NCBI GenBank assembly: GCA_026389635.1
Contig: JAPLHM010000322.1
Span: 1 to 6,133 of the forward strand
DNA: 6,133 bases
Source of the DNA: Chloroflexota bacterium
GTDB lineage: Bacteria > Chloroflexota > Dehalococcoidia > GIF9 > UBA5629
Reading direction: 5' to 3'
This document shows positions 1 through 5,929 of the stretch, one piece after another; within the stretch, counting starts at the first letter, position 1, and each line of letters opens with the position of its first letter. A program made the translations under genes and the position numbers. A model generated the notes under the pieces. The model saw only the letters and a program-made list of their open reading frames with translations, searched no databases and had not been told where the DNA came from.

Positions 1-516
1 CTGCCACCGGAAGAGTACCTGGCACTGCTCACCAATTTGACAGGCGCACTCGAAAAACAGCGGGCAATTAAAGAAAACGGCATAGCGGTGCTGGTATCGG
101 GCAGCATCGTCGAGCAGTTGTGGATATTCGACCTGCTGGAGGCTGCCGGCGGATGGGTGGTGGCCGACGACCTCTGCAACGGGTACCGCTTCTGCCGGCC
201 CGCCGACGGCGCAGGCGCGGACCCCATGGAACGCCTCATCGACCGCTATATCCACCGCTTTCCCTGTCCCGCCCGATCGAACATTGAAGACCGCGTCCCA
301 CGGGTCAGGGAACTGGTGGAGAAGTCGGGCGCAAAAGGCGTCATCTTCCTCTTTCAGAAATTCTGCACGCCGCACCTGGCGGATTACCCGGCATTGGCCG
401 CCGAGTTGAGAAAAGATGGTATACCGGTACTTTCCGTAGAGATGGACGAGAGCGGTAATATAGAGGGCCAGCTCAAGACCCGCTTCGGCGCCTTCTTCGA
501 GATGATAGCAGGATAA
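1..516 (+). CDS. 2-hydroxyacyl-CoA dehydratase / benzoyl-CoA reductase family subunit, BcrC/HgdB-like (5' partial)
   Basis: The frame is open from base 1, so this is the C-terminal 171 residues of a longer protein (family members are about 370-430 residues); the TTG at 37 is internal, not a start. Seen: a GSIVEQ segment followed by VVADDLCNGYRFC, an ERLIDRYIHRFPC stretch, and then FLFQKFCTPH with a cysteine at fragment residue 122 (bases 364-366). It ends in GIPVLSVEMDE, GQLKTRFGAFFEM and a stop. This order is that of the 2-hydroxyglutaryl-CoA dehydratase D-component family (HgdB, FldC, BcrC). The KFC-x-PH cysteine corresponds to the last ligand of the subunit's [4Fe-4S] cluster in that family. 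The family removes water from 2-hydroxyacyl-CoA, or reduces aromatic acyl-CoA, using ATP-activated low-potential electrons in the cytoplasm. The next gene begins one base after the stop, so the two are surely co-transcribed and probably form the heterodimer. The substrate cannot be read from the sequence. Confidence 0.88.
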   Translation: MPPEEYLALLTNLTGALEKQRAIKENGIAVLVSGSIVEQLWIFDLLEAAGGWVVADDLCNGYRFCRPADGAGADPMERLIDRYIHRFPCPARSNIEDRVPRVRELVEKSGAKGVIFLFQKFCTPHLADYPALAAELRKDGIPVLSVEMDESGNIEGQLKTRFGAFFEMIAG

Positions 517-517
517 G

Positions 518-1771
518 ATGGATAACACGCGCAAATCGACCAAGAGGCTATCCACGGCTAAGGAACTGCAGCAGATCGTGGCAGGGTTCTACCTTGAGGG
601 GCACGAGGCAAAGCGGGCCGGCAAGCCGGTGGGCTGGATGCCGCCCATGAACGGACTCATCGAGATTTTCTACGCCATGGACCTGCAGCCGGTTTTCCCC
701 GAGAACTGGTCGCCCGTCTGCGCCGCCTTCGGGTTGATCGACAGGAATTACAATACCGCCGAATCCATGGGTTTTTCCCCTGACCTCTGCGGATACCTGC
801 GCAACTGCGCGGGCTATATCCACGGCATGATGGGAGAAGAAGGGGTGCCGCTGGGTGGACTGCCCGAACCCGACATGATATTTGTACCCGGTGCCGGCTG
901 CGTGCCGGCTATGAAGAATTTTCAGTACATCGCCCGCCGCTTTCCCGGGGCAAATGTCTTCAAGGCCGACCTGCCACAGGTGCCCATCGAGAATATCCAG
1001 CGCTTCCACGTCGATTACGCCCTCAGCGAGATAAACCGCATCGTCGCCTTCCTGACCGGGGTCACGGGAAAAAAGCTGGACCACGATCGCCTGAGGGAGG
1101 TAGTCATCCTGTCCGACCAGGCCTGCGCCCTATGGGACGAGATCACGTCGTACCGGCGCTGTATCCCCACACCCATCTCGGCGGCCGAGGTCGGCCTGAT
1201 GTTCGTCATGGTGACGCGTCAGGGCACGCAATTAGCCGTGGATTATTTGACCAGGGTGAGGGATGAGGTGCGGGAACGCGCGGAGAAGGGGATAGGGATA
1301 ATTGCAGATGAGAAGGTGAGGCTTTTCTGGGACAATATCCCGCTATGGTACAACCTGGGACTTTTCAACTACTTCGAGAAATTCGGGGGCGTGGTGGTGG
1401 CCGAGACCTACTCGGCGGCCTGGTCCATCCGGCTCGACACGTCCAACCCACTCGAAGCGCTGGCCATGAAGTCGCTCATGTCCTACCCCATGGTGTCATG
1501 CGTCTCGATGAAAAGGCGCAAGGAGATGGTGCTCAAGGCCTGCCGCGACTACCACATCGACGGCGTAATCTTGCACTCCAACAAATCGTGCCTGCCCATC
1601 ACGCTGGGGCAGATGGACATCAAGCGGGCTCTGCAGGACGAATTGGGCCTGCCCTCGGTGGTGATCGAGGCCGACCACATGGACCCCGCCAATTTCTCCA
1701 TGGCCCAGTTCGAGGCGCGCGCCGACGCGTTCATCGAGGTATTACTGGAGAGGAAGGGCGGGCGCACCTGA
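518..1771 (+). CDS. 2-hydroxyacyl-CoA dehydratase / benzoyl-CoA reductase family subunit, BcrB/HgdA-like
   Basis: 417 residues, a normal length for BcrB-type subunits (about 430). The N-terminal half has the usual GKPVGWMPPMNGLIEIFYAM and PENWSP segments. Family-type cysteines are C91 (DLCGYLRNC), C128 (PGAGCVPAMK) and C358 (HSNKSCLP), the expected three ligands of a [4Fe-4S] cluster. Other family marks are the KADLPQVP loop near 149-156, the DEKVRLFWDNIPLW stretch near 264-277, GVVVAETYSAAW near 291-302 and a C-terminal EARADAFIEVLLE helix. The ATG at 518 is one base after the upstream stop; AGGA at 510-513 is a weak, close ribosome site, so translational coupling is likely. With the upstream gene the order is C-like then B-like, as in class I benzoyl-CoA reductase operons (bcrCBAD), but no bcrA/bcrD/hgdC-type ATPase follows. 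It could be a dehydratase of a 2-hydroxyacyl-CoA or a reductase of an aromatic/alicyclic acyl-CoA; the family is secure, the substrate is not. Confidence 0.88.
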   Translation: MDNTRKSTKRLSTAKELQQIVAGFYLEGHEAKRAGKPVGWMPPMNGLIEIFYAMDLQPVFPENWSPVCAAFGLIDRNYNTAESMGFSPDLCGYLRNCAGYIHGMMGEEGVPLGGLPEPDMIFVPGAGCVPAMKNFQYIARRFPGANVFKADLPQVPIENIQRFHVDYALSEINRIVAFLTGVTGKKLDHDRLREVVILSDQACALWDEITSYRRCIPTPISAAEVGLMFVMVTRQGTQLAVDYLTRVRDEVRERAEKGIGIIADEKVRLFWDNIPLWYNLGLFNYFEKFGGVVVAETYSAAWSIRLDTSNPLEALAMKSLMSYPMVSCVSMKRRKEMVLKACRDYHIDGVILHSNKSCLPITLGQMDIKRALQDELGLPSVVIEADHMDPANFSMAQFEARADAFIEVLLERKGGRT

Positions 1772-1776
1772 AGGAA

Positions 1777-1821
1777 CGCCCCTACGTGTATCTATGTAGG
1801 GGCGGGTTTTCAAACCCGCCC
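1777..1821. repeat. Overlapping palindromes between convergent genes (REP/MITE-like element, possible bidirectional terminator)
   Basis: Two perfect inverted repeats share bases. Arm pair one is CGCCCCTAC (1777-1785) with GTAGGGGCG (1796-1804) around a 10-base loop. Arm pair two is GGGCGGGTTT (1800-1809) with AAACCCGCCC (1812-1821) around a 2-base loop. They overlap at 1800-1804, so only one can form at a time in a given strand. The element fills nearly the whole gap between the stop of the plus-strand subunit (1771) and the stop of the minus-strand dehydrogenase (1826). Neither direction has a U-run after the stem, so it is not a classic intrinsic terminator, though strong GC stems could still end or protect both transcripts. 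From memory, GTAGGGGCGGGTTT-type palindromes occur as dispersed intergenic repeats in environmental anaerobes; copy number in this genome is unknown. Confidence 0.65.
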
Positions 1822-1825
1822 GAAA

Positions 1826-3043
1826 CTACAGGAAGGTCACCGCTGTCTTTAAGGCTTTGTACTTCCCTTTGTGCAGGTTGACCTCGATCATGCGGCGGTA
1901 GTCCTCCAGCTTGAAGGTGTGCGTCACCAATGGCTCCAGTTGTATCTTTTTCTGCCTGACCAGCCTGGCCGCTATCTCAAAGATGTGCTTCCTCTCACCC
2001 TCGAAGTTTACATAACCTGATGAGTAGGCGCCCTTAATCGTCTGCAGCTTGAGCCACAGCGGTGTGAGGTCCAGCTTAACGTCCTTCCCGATGCCCACCA
2101 TGCTCAGCGTCCCGCCCGTCTCCAGCGCCCTCATGCTGCTGAACAGGGTCGATTGACTGGCCACGCAGTCGAAAATCTTCGAGAAGCCGCCCATCAGCAC
2201 CTCTTTCCCCATCATGGGTTTATATGCCCTCGCCCCGGTGATCTCGATAGTATGCCTGAGTATATCGCCGTCAGTGATCAGCCTGTCGGCGCCGGCCTTC
2301 AGCGCCATGTCCGCGGCGAATGGGTAGGGCTCGGCCACCGTAACCTGGCATTTGCTGCCCAATGCGCGTATCGACTGTATAACCAGGTTGCCTATCACGC
2401 CTGCCCCTATCACCAGTACCCGGTCATTGTCCCGCGGCAGGTTCTCCAGCACCGCTTGCAGTGATACCCCCAGCGGCTCGAAGAGCGCGGCCTCCTTTAT
2501 GGAAATACCCTCCGGCAGCCTGAAAAGCTGATCCTTGTGGGCAATAAAGTAAGGCGCAAAGCCCCCGCCCGTGTCGCGGCAGATGCCTGTGAACATGCCG
2601 GGCGCCAGGCTGCCCTCAGCCATGTTCTCGCAGTTGGAGGGACGTCCCTCCCGGCAGCTTCTGCACTCGTCCGCGATTCCCCGCACCAGGCAGCCCAACT
2701 GGTTTACGAGTATTATGACATCGCCTTTTTTGAAGTCCCGGACGCCGCTGCCTGCCTCCGCCACCTCCCCGCATATCTCGTGCCCCATGGTGCAGGGGAA
2801 AGACGAGAAGGGTGAAGCCGTGGGGGATTCTTTTAACAGGATCAGGTTGAGGTCACTGCCGCAGAAGCCGCACATCAGCGTTTTTATCTTGACCCAATCG
2901 GGAGAGGGCAGCGCCGGTTCCGGCGCGTCCACCAGGCGTGCGGTGGCCAGTGGCCCGTTGTAAAAAAAGCCCTTGGTTAAGGCGCCCAGCAGAGTGAGCG
3001 CCAGGTATTGAGGCACGGAAACAGAGAACTGTAAGGACTTCAT
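1826..3043 (-). CDS. Zinc-binding medium-chain alcohol dehydrogenase (MDR family), long form
   Basis: 405 residues, longer than the usual 340-380 for MDR enzymes. The N-terminal GroES-like domain carries C61 (GFCGSD) and H88-E89 (MGHE), the catalytic zinc ligands, with E189 (LFEPLGVS) as likely third ligand. A structural-zinc-like lobe has C118, C127, C130 and C138; the first cysteine is eight residues away from the second instead of two. The Rossmann domain has GAGVIG at 213-218, and E238 ends the second strand, which points to NAD rather than NADP. A stretch near 271-289 (YKPMMGKEVLMGG) appears to be an extra segment in this subfamily. ATG at 3043 has AGGGGG about nine bases upstream, and the MKSLQFSVSVPQYL N-terminus looks native. 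It lies 24 bases downstream of the ThDP enzyme gene, so one operon is likely. It would interconvert an alcohol and a ketone/aldehyde in the cytoplasm. It is not clearly 6-hydroxycyclohexenecarbonyl-CoA dehydrogenase; the substrate is unknown. Confidence 0.88.
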   Translation of the reverse strand: MKSLQFSVSVPQYLALTLLGALTKGFFYNGPLATARLVDAPEPALPSPDWVKIKTLMCGFCGSDLNLILLKESPTASPFSSFPCTMGHEICGEVAEAGSGVRDFKKGDVIILVNQLGCLVRGIADECRSCREGRPSNCENMAEGSLAPGMFTGICRDTGGGFAPYFIAHKDQLFRLPEGISIKEAALFEPLGVSLQAVLENLPRDNDRVLVIGAGVIGNLVIQSIRALGSKCQVTVAEPYPFAADMALKAGADRLITDGDILRHTIEITGARAYKPMMGKEVLMGGFSKIFDCVASQSTLFSSMRALETGGTLSMVGIGKDVKLDLTPLWLKLQTIKGAYSSGYVNFEGERKHIFEIAARLVRQKKIQLEPLVTHTFKLEDYRRMIEVNLHKGKYKALKTAVTFL

Positions 3044-3067
3044 CTCCCTTATCCCCCTTTCTAACAG

Positions 3068-4735
3068 CTATTCCATTTTCAGGCCATCGACCAGCAGCAG
3101 TGTGCCGGGACTGGTTACCGTGGGGTCGGTGAGCACGTTCACGCAGGCCGGCTTGCCCGAGTCCAGCGCCCGCTTGATGGCCGGGACGATCTCCTCGTCC
3201 CTAACCACGAATTCGCCGTGGCCGCCCAGGGCCTTTACCACCTCCTCGTAGTGCACTATGCCCAGTTCCGAACCCACCAGCCGCTTGGGGCCGTAATTTA
3301 TCTCCTGCCCGTGCTTGATCATGCCCCAGGCCTGGTCGTTGACTATCACGCAGACGAAGGGTATCTTGTGCCGCACGGCCGTATCGAACTCCATAGCATT
3401 GAGGCCGAAGGAGCCGTCGCCGCTGATCACCACCACCGTCTTATCGGGCCGGGCTACTTTCGCGCCTATGCCCATAGGCACGCCGGTACCCAGGCAGCCG
3501 AAAAGTCCCGCCGCGCCGCCGATGATGGCGGACTTGTCCTTGGCCTTCAACCCCGTCAGGCCGAAATACGAGGCGTCGCCGCCGTCTACGATATATATGG
3601 GGCTGCCAGGCACAGCTTTCCTGACCTGCTCGATCAGGCGCACGGGGTGGATTGGCGCCGTCACCTTCTCCCTCTGCTCGATCTCGGCCGCGGACAGCGG
3701 CAAATACGAATCGCGCAGCGATTTCATCCAGGCGCCGCGGTCCTTCTTCGTCACAAGCTTGTTGAGCTCGCGCAGAGTGAGCGCAATGTCTCCGGCCAGC
3801 CCGATATCGCAGCACCTGTTCCTGTCCAATTCCGAGGGCTCCACGTCCACCCGCACCACCTTGGCTGCGGCAAACCCCTGCCCGAAAAACATCAGCCAGT
3901 TGAAGCGCAGACCCAGCACGATCACCAGGTCGGCCATGGGCAGCGCTGACAATAAGGCCATTTGACCCCCATCCCACAGTGATAGCGGGTGTTCGTCCGG
4001 CAGGGTGCCCCTGCCGTTGTTCATCAGCACGAAGGGGATGCCCGTTTTGTCGATGAATTCCTTGAGATCTTTATCGCAATCGCTGAAGCCCACACCGCTG
4101 CCGCCCACCAGCAGGGGCTTCGAAGCGGAGTTGATCAGGTCCGCGGCCTCTTTTATAGCTGCGGGATCCGGCAGGTACCTGTAGGTTTTGCAGGGCTTCT
4201 CGGGGCAGGCGATGTCCTCGTCGTTCACCTGCACGTTGAGTATGTCGGGGGGCAGCTCCAGGAAAACCGGGCCGGGCCTGCCCGACATGGCCACACGGAA
4301 GGCCTTGGAGATGTATTCGGGTATGCGCTTTGTGTCGTGGCAGATGCCATGCCACTTGACCACCGACTTCACCATGTCGGCCTGGCTCATGTCCTGCAGG
4401 GCGCCCTTCTCCCGGTCCCTGATGGGCGACATACCGCTCAACATCACCACCGGGGCGTTTTCCATGTGCGCGTTGACCAGGCCGGTGAGGGAATTGGTAA
4501 AGCCGGGGCCGGCAGTGACGATGCATACGCCGGGCTCATTTTTGTAGATCGACCAGGCGTGGGCCATCATCACCGCCGCCTGCTCGTGCCGCACGTCTAT
4601 CAGCCGTATGCCGTACTCGTAGAACCCGTCGAAGATGCGGTCGATGTGTCCCCCGCTCAGCCCGAATACCGTGTCGACCCCTTCGACCTGCTTGAGATAC
4701 CTGGCCACCAGGTGGCCGCCGTATATCTTAGCCAT
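3068..4735 (-). CDS. ThDP-dependent enzyme, acetolactate synthase large subunit-like (possible 2-hydroxyacyl-CoA lyase)
   Basis: 555 residues, the normal length for the family. The N-terminal PYR domain (about 1-165) has GLSGGH and the catalytic glutamate E51 in RHEQAA, then TAGPGFTN (74-81) and ALQDMSQ (112-118). A central domain (about 190-330) is followed by the PP domain (about 365-540), with GCLGTGVPMGIGAK and the ThDP/Mg motif GDGSFG starting at G439 and ending at N466-D467. D467 sits where most relatives have the magnesium-binding Asn of the NN pair. The C-terminal ALGGHGE (502-508) and PACVNVLTDP resemble actinobacterial acetolactate-synthase-like proteins. Known family roles are decarboxylation or carboligation of 2-keto acids and 2-hydroxyacyl-CoA cleavage. 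No ilvN/ilvH regulatory subunit and no ilvC are adjacent, so branched-chain synthesis is doubtful. AGGAGG lies eight bases before the ATG. It is the first gene of a minus-strand operon with the MDR dehydrogenase. The family is secure; the reaction is open. Confidence 0.85.
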   Translation of the reverse strand: MAKIYGGHLVARYLKQVEGVDTVFGLSGGHIDRIFDGFYEYGIRLIDVRHEQAAVMMAHAWSIYKNEPGVCIVTAGPGFTNSLTGLVNAHMENAPVVMLSGMSPIRDREKGALQDMSQADMVKSVVKWHGICHDTKRIPEYISKAFRVAMSGRPGPVFLELPPDILNVQVNDEDIACPEKPCKTYRYLPDPAAIKEAADLINSASKPLLVGGSGVGFSDCDKDLKEFIDKTGIPFVLMNNGRGTLPDEHPLSLWDGGQMALLSALPMADLVIVLGLRFNWLMFFGQGFAAAKVVRVDVEPSELDRNRCCDIGLAGDIALTLRELNKLVTKKDRGAWMKSLRDSYLPLSAAEIEQREKVTAPIHPVRLIEQVRKAVPGSPIYIVDGGDASYFGLTGLKAKDKSAIIGGAAGLFGCLGTGVPMGIGAKVARPDKTVVVISGDGSFGLNAMEFDTAVRHKIPFVCVIVNDQAWGMIKHGQEINYGPKRLVGSELGIVHYEEVVKALGGHGEFVVRDEEIVPAIKRALDSGKPACVNVLTDPTVTSPGTLLLVDGLKME

Positions 4736-4743
4736 GACGCAAA

Positions 4744-4749
4744 CCTCCT
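4744..4749 (-). promoter_or_regulatory. Shine-Dalgarno site of the ThDP enzyme gene
   Basis: On the minus strand this reads AGGAGG, eight bases before the ATG at 4735. It is a full-strength ribosome binding site and fixes the start of the ThDP enzyme. Confidence 0.8.
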
Positions 4750-4835
4750 CGCAGTTTTCCGTGAATGAACCAGCCTATTTTAACATGAACAACCGTGGTA
4801 AAATAACAGCAAAGAAAGATTCCTTTATAAAAAAG

Positions 4836-4841
4836 AGGAGG
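4836..4841 (+). promoter_or_regulatory. Shine-Dalgarno site of the triple-repeat membrane protein gene
   Basis: AGGAGG lies six bases before the ATG at 4848. It decides the start: the frame stays open further upstream, but those upstream codons overlap the divergent ThDP gene and its leader and encode no hydrophobic repeat. Confidence 0.85.
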
Positions 4842-4847
4842 TGCAGC

Positions 4848-5282
4848 ATGTCCTGGCTAACACTGGGCTTACCCGCCGGCGGTCCCGCTTTGGGGATCAT
4901 CCTGCTCGTCATCGGCATAATCATCCTGATTTTCCCCCGCATCATCAACTACCTTATCGGCATTGCCCTGATTCTCAGCGGACTCGGCTGGATATTCGCC
5001 GGCAGCTGGCTGTGGGGCATACTGGCCCTGGCCGCCGGTATCCTCGTAATGGTCATGCCGAGGATACTGAACTACGTAGTTGGGATTTACTTTATCATCC
5101 TGGGTTTGGGGCAGATCGTTGCATCAGGTTTTGCCCTGGGGTTTCCGCTCATCGTGGGCGCTATCACCCTTATCTTCGGCATCATAGTGATGGTAAACCC
5201 CGGCGTGCTGAATGCGCTGGTCGCGATTATTTTCATCATCCAGGGCGTCCTCCTGCTGGTACAGTATTTCCGCTGGTTCTAA
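4848..5282 (+). CDS. Small integral membrane protein of three tandem hydrophobic repeats (DUF308/HdeD- or DUF3096-like)
   Basis: 144 residues, almost entirely hydrophobic, no cleavable signal peptide evident. Three related units are visible, each a hydrophobic helix, a proline-centred turn and a second helix: around P30 (GIIILIFPRIINYLIGIALI), around P71 (GILVMVMPRILNYVVGIYFI) and around P118 (GIIVMVNPGVLNALVAIIFI). Units one and two are very similar; unit three has lost the Arg and Tyr. About five to six short membrane segments result. Such repeats are characteristic of the DUF308 (HdeD, acid-resistance membrane protein) and DUF3096 families, for which no biochemical activity is firmly established. 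The start is fixed by a strong AGGAGG six bases upstream. It is transcribed away from the ThDP operon and seems to be a single gene. The function is unknown; a role in membrane stress is only an inference from HdeD. Confidence 0.8.
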   Translation: MSWLTLGLPAGGPALGIILLVIGIIILIFPRIINYLIGIALILSGLGWIFAGSWLWGILALAAGILVMVMPRILNYVVGIYFIILGLGQIVASGFALGFPLIVGAITLIFGIIVMVNPGVLNALVAIIFIIQGVLLLVQYFRWF

Positions 5283-5529
5283 GCGGCAGTTGAATACAGC
5301 GTTGGCGGTGGCCAGGGGGATAGAAGGCATAAAGAGGCGGACTTTAACTAAAGGCAGCAAAGCCGCCGTCATCGAGGTCTGTATCGTTGTGGGCATCATT
5401 ATCCTGCCGCTGCTGGCGCCGGCGCTGAATAAGTCCCGGCCCGGCTAACCGTCGAGCATCATTTCTCCAGCTAAAGGGGTGTAACGGTAGATGTATTGTT
5501 TGATTATATATAATCTGTAAGGTGATTAA
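5283..5529 (+). other. 247-base gap; doubtful short hydrophobic reading frame ending at 5448
   Basis: No convincing gene. One frame stays open to a TAA at 5446-5448; from the first possible start after the membrane-protein stop (TTG 5290, or GTG 5308) it would give roughly 46-52 residues. None of these starts has a good ribosome site. The tail has a basic stretch (IKRRTLTKG), then IEVCIVVGIIILPLLAP and ALNKSR before the stop. This loosely recalls the N-terminus of type IV pilin-like proteins, but the glutamate falls at +7 after the glycine rather than +5. It may be a remnant, a tiny membrane peptide, or chance. No clear terminator hairpin with a T-run is seen after 5282. Confidence 0.25.
5509..5514 (+). 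promoter_or_regulatory. Candidate -10 box (TATAAT) before the HTH gene
   Basis: An exact TATAAT lies in an AT-rich patch, in contrast to the GC-rich surroundings. The hexamer 17 bases upstream (GGTAGA) is not a -35 match. Transcription would start near 5521, inside or next to the Shine-Dalgarno sequence, giving a nearly leaderless message. Weak evidence. Confidence 0.35.
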
Positions 5530-5793
5530 ATGCAGACAAACGCTGAGAGTGATTTACACGAGAGATTAAATGACCCTGTCTTTGCAGCTGAGTTTGGGGC
5601 CGAGTACGCTCGGGCCGAGTTGTCTTTACTGCTGACCAAAGCCCGCAGAGAAAGAAAGCTGACACAGGAGGCTATGGCAGGCCAACTGGGCATCAGCCAG
5701 CCCTATCTGGCCAAATTGGAGAGCGGCGAGGCCAACCCGACCCGACCATCGGACGCATTGGCAGGATTCTGGCAACCCTGGGATTTAAGATAA
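5530..5793 (+). CDS. XRE-family helix-turn-helix protein, HigA-like antitoxin/regulator, frameshifted
   Basis: As read, 87 residues. The N-terminal LHERLNDPVFAAEFGAEYAR resembles the start of HigA/XRE proteins paired with RelE/Gp49-type toxins. The DNA-binding HTH spans about residues 32-68 with LTQEAMAGQLGISQPYLAKL and the diagnostic SGEANPT. After T71 the reading frame gives an untypical tail (RPSDALAGFWQPWDLR) and stops. The expected continuation is found in another frame from 5748, so the gene is broken by a 5-base tandem duplication at 5738-5747. AAGGTGA at 5519-5525 precedes the ATG by four bases. The HTH itself is complete, so a truncated DNA-binding protein might still be made. No toxin gene lies within the 247 bases upstream or directly downstream. 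Autorepression of its own promoter would be usual for the family but is not shown here. Confidence 0.75.
   Translation: MQTNAESDLHERLNDPVFAAEFGAEYARAELSLLLTKARRERKLTQEAMAGQLGISQPYLAKLESGEANPTRPSDALAGFWQPWDLR
5738..5747 (+). repeat. 5-base tandem duplication (CGACC x2) causing a frameshift
   Basis: CGACC occurs twice in direct succession (5738-5742 and 5743-5747). Removing one copy joins GEANPT directly to IGRIGRILATLGFKI, the standard sequence of this HTH family, and extends the protein to 115 residues. This is the likely lesion, natural or an assembly/read error. Confidence 0.75.
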
Positions 5794-5882
5794 GCTCCAG
5801 CCTGGAGCCGCTGATTGAGGAAGAGAGCCATTACCGGGCTAAAGTCACGTCTGTGGCCAGGGTAATGGACAAAGGCAGATAG
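5748..5882 (+). pseudogene. Out-of-frame C-terminal part of the XRE/HigA-like protein
   Basis: In the frame starting with ATC at 5748 the translation begins IGRIGRILATLGFKI, continues SSSLEPLIEEESHYRAK and ends at TAG 5880-5882, giving 44 residues. The first part is the typical C-terminal helix of HigA-like XRE proteins following the SGEANPT motif. It has no start codon or ribosome site of its own. With the upstream 71 residues it makes a 115-residue protein of normal length for the family. Confidence 0.72.
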
Positions 5883-5929
5883 GCAGAATTGGGCATGTTT
5901 ATAGCATTCGCCGTCTCATAGAGTCGTGG

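Larger units (their letters stand above)
4736..4847. promoter_or_regulatory. Divergent promoter region with central AT-rich dyad
   Basis: This 112-base gap separates two divergent genes, so promoters for both must lie here unless they are transcribed from inside a neighbour. TATTTTA at 4776-4782 and TAAAATA at 4799-4805 form a perfect 7-base dyad around a 16-base spacer. Each half contains a TAAAAT that could act as a -10 box, one per strand. No good TTGACA-like -35 box is found 17 bases upstream of either, so the dyad could equally be an operator. The assignment is from base composition and symmetry only. Confidence 0.4.

Noticed and set aside
548..1084. Long minus-strand open frame inside the BcrB-like gene
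   Set aside because: It is antisense to a clear family member, and its translation shows no family-like motifs. It is a shadow of GC-rich coding sequence.
1800..1821. Classic rho-independent terminator
   Set aside because: The stem is perfect but neither strand has a following T-run, and the 2-base loop is too small. It is better described as a palindromic repeat with possible terminator function.
1826..3043. 6-hydroxycyclohex-1-ene-1-carbonyl-CoA dehydrogenase (had) of the benzoyl-CoA pathway
   Set aside because: This was tempting because of the BcrBC-like neighbours, but the protein is longer, has a different N-terminus and an extra segment, and lies on the opposite strand with a ThDP enzyme. 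Only the broad MDR family can be supported.
3218..4768. Long plus-strand open frames (e.g. 3218-3949, 3989-4768) opposite the ThDP enzyme
   Set aside because: They are antisense to a gene with intact catalytic motifs and have histidine- and alanine-rich composition typical of reverse-strand shadows.
4635..4847. Upstream extension of the triple-repeat membrane protein to an ATG at 4635
   Set aside because: It would overlap the divergent ThDP gene and its leader, and adds a polar, unrelated N-terminus. The AGGAGG six bases before 4848 gives a far better start.
5738..5750. Programmed ribosomal frameshift in the HTH gene
   Set aside because: There is no slippery heptamer or following structure. 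A 5-base tandem duplication explains the shift more simply.
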